Below, piece after piece: positions 63,794-64,000 of a DNA stretch of 64,000 nucleotides. The notes beneath the pieces are model-generated. The model did no database searches. It had not been told where the DNA came from and saw only the letters and a list, made by a program, of their open reading frames with translations. A program made the translations under genes and the position numbers. Location of the stretch: positions 1-64,000 of the forward strand of contig NZ_JAVRIF010000006.1 in assembly GCF_031846185.1 (NCBI RefSeq), given 5' to 3'. Numbering within the stretch: the first letter of the stretch is position 1; every line of letters starts with the position of its first letter. Origin of the DNA: Thalassotalea_H castellviae (lineage in GTDB: Bacteria > Pseudomonadota > Gammaproteobacteria > Enterobacterales > Alteromonadaceae).

Positions 63794-64000
63794 ATGTGTG
63801 GAATCGTCGGTGCAGTAGCACAACGTGATGTGGCAGATATATTAGTAGAGGGGCTTAAACGTCTAGAGTACCGAGGCTATGATTCAGCTGGTGTAGCTAT
63901 TATTGATAATGATAAACAGTTACAGCGATCTCGTCGTTTAGGTAAAGTACAAGAACTTGCTGATGCATTAACTACACAACCGCTTAGTGGAGGAACGGGT
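63794..64000 (+). CDS. glmS: glutamine--fructose-6-phosphate aminotransferase, 5' part
   Basis: The first 69 codons are in the window and the gene runs off the right edge. MCGIVGAVAQRDVADIL with the catalytic Cys after the removed initiator Met, and LEYRGYDSAGVAI, identify GlmS, which makes glucosamine-6-phosphate for the GlmU pathway. AAAGGA precedes the ATG. The distance of 19 bases suggests co-transcription with the regulator. Confidence 0.97.
   Translation, partial: MCGIVGAVAQRDVADILVEGLKRLEYRGYDSAGVAIIDNDKQLQRSRRLGKVQELADALTTQPLSGGTG

Noticed and set aside
1..64000. CRISPR arrays, insertion sequences, integrases, tRNA genes or prophage genes
   Set aside because: No regularly spaced repeats, transposase-like proteins, terminal inverted repeats or tRNA cloverleaf sequences were seen on reading through.

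Overview
The window is an AT-rich stretch (I judge it well below 45% GC by eye; not computed) of a gammaproteobacterial chromosome around the replication origin. Gene content and order match marine Alteromonadales, most likely Colwelliaceae (Colwellia/Thalassotalea type). That assignment rests on synteny, base composition and protein style only. I see no tRNA genes, insertion sequences, prophage or CRISPR array. An rRNA-type promoter at the left edge points out of the window, so an rrn operon probably lies just beyond it.

Layout. 0-10 kb: yrdA, a DUF1488 gene and aroE, ompW, dgkA, a membrane diguanylate cyclase, hemF-tsaC, an acyl-CoA synthetase, purEK and a topoisomerase-type zinc-finger gene. 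10-24 kb: smg, dprA, a LysM protein, def-fmt-rsmB-trkA, trkH-yigZ-pepQ, slt, an outer-membrane barrel with a SPOR domain, and tusA. 24-34 kb: glyQS and dnaA-dnaN-recF-gyrB on the minus strand. 34-38 kb: rpmH-rnpA-yidD-yidC and mnmE on the plus strand. 38-42 kb: an MlaA lipoprotein with an RND-type permease, then mioC. 42-47 kb: oriC, mnmG-rsmG and parA-parB. 47-53.7 kb: the atpIBEFHAGDC operon. 53.7-61.2 kb: an accessory block between atpC and glmU. 61.5-64 kb: glmU, a DeoR-type regulator and the start of glmS.

The replication region has two DnaA-box/GATC clusters. The one between mioC and mnmG (about 42.0-42.35 kb) has the layout of an enterobacterial oriC. The other lies between dnaA and rpmH (33.7-34.05 kb), where pseudomonads keep their origin. 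Two matches to the parS consensus lie inside recF, each read as the peptide FHVEH, and the cognate parA-parB genes lie 14-16 kb away.

The accessory block holds two paralogous alkaline phosphatases. One is periplasmic; the other is a lipoprotein with a collagen-like Gly-X-Y stretch. They are followed by a small secreted protein I do not recognise. A triple 11-bp repeat resembling a Pho box precedes the first phosphatase. The three genes lie between two imperfect copies of the atpC terminator region (40 of 44 aligned bases identical), which suggests how the module was inserted or duplicated. A lipoprotein of the M9 collagenase family follows on the opposite strand. Together these look like a phosphate- and protein-scavenging addition to an otherwise conserved origin-proximal core.
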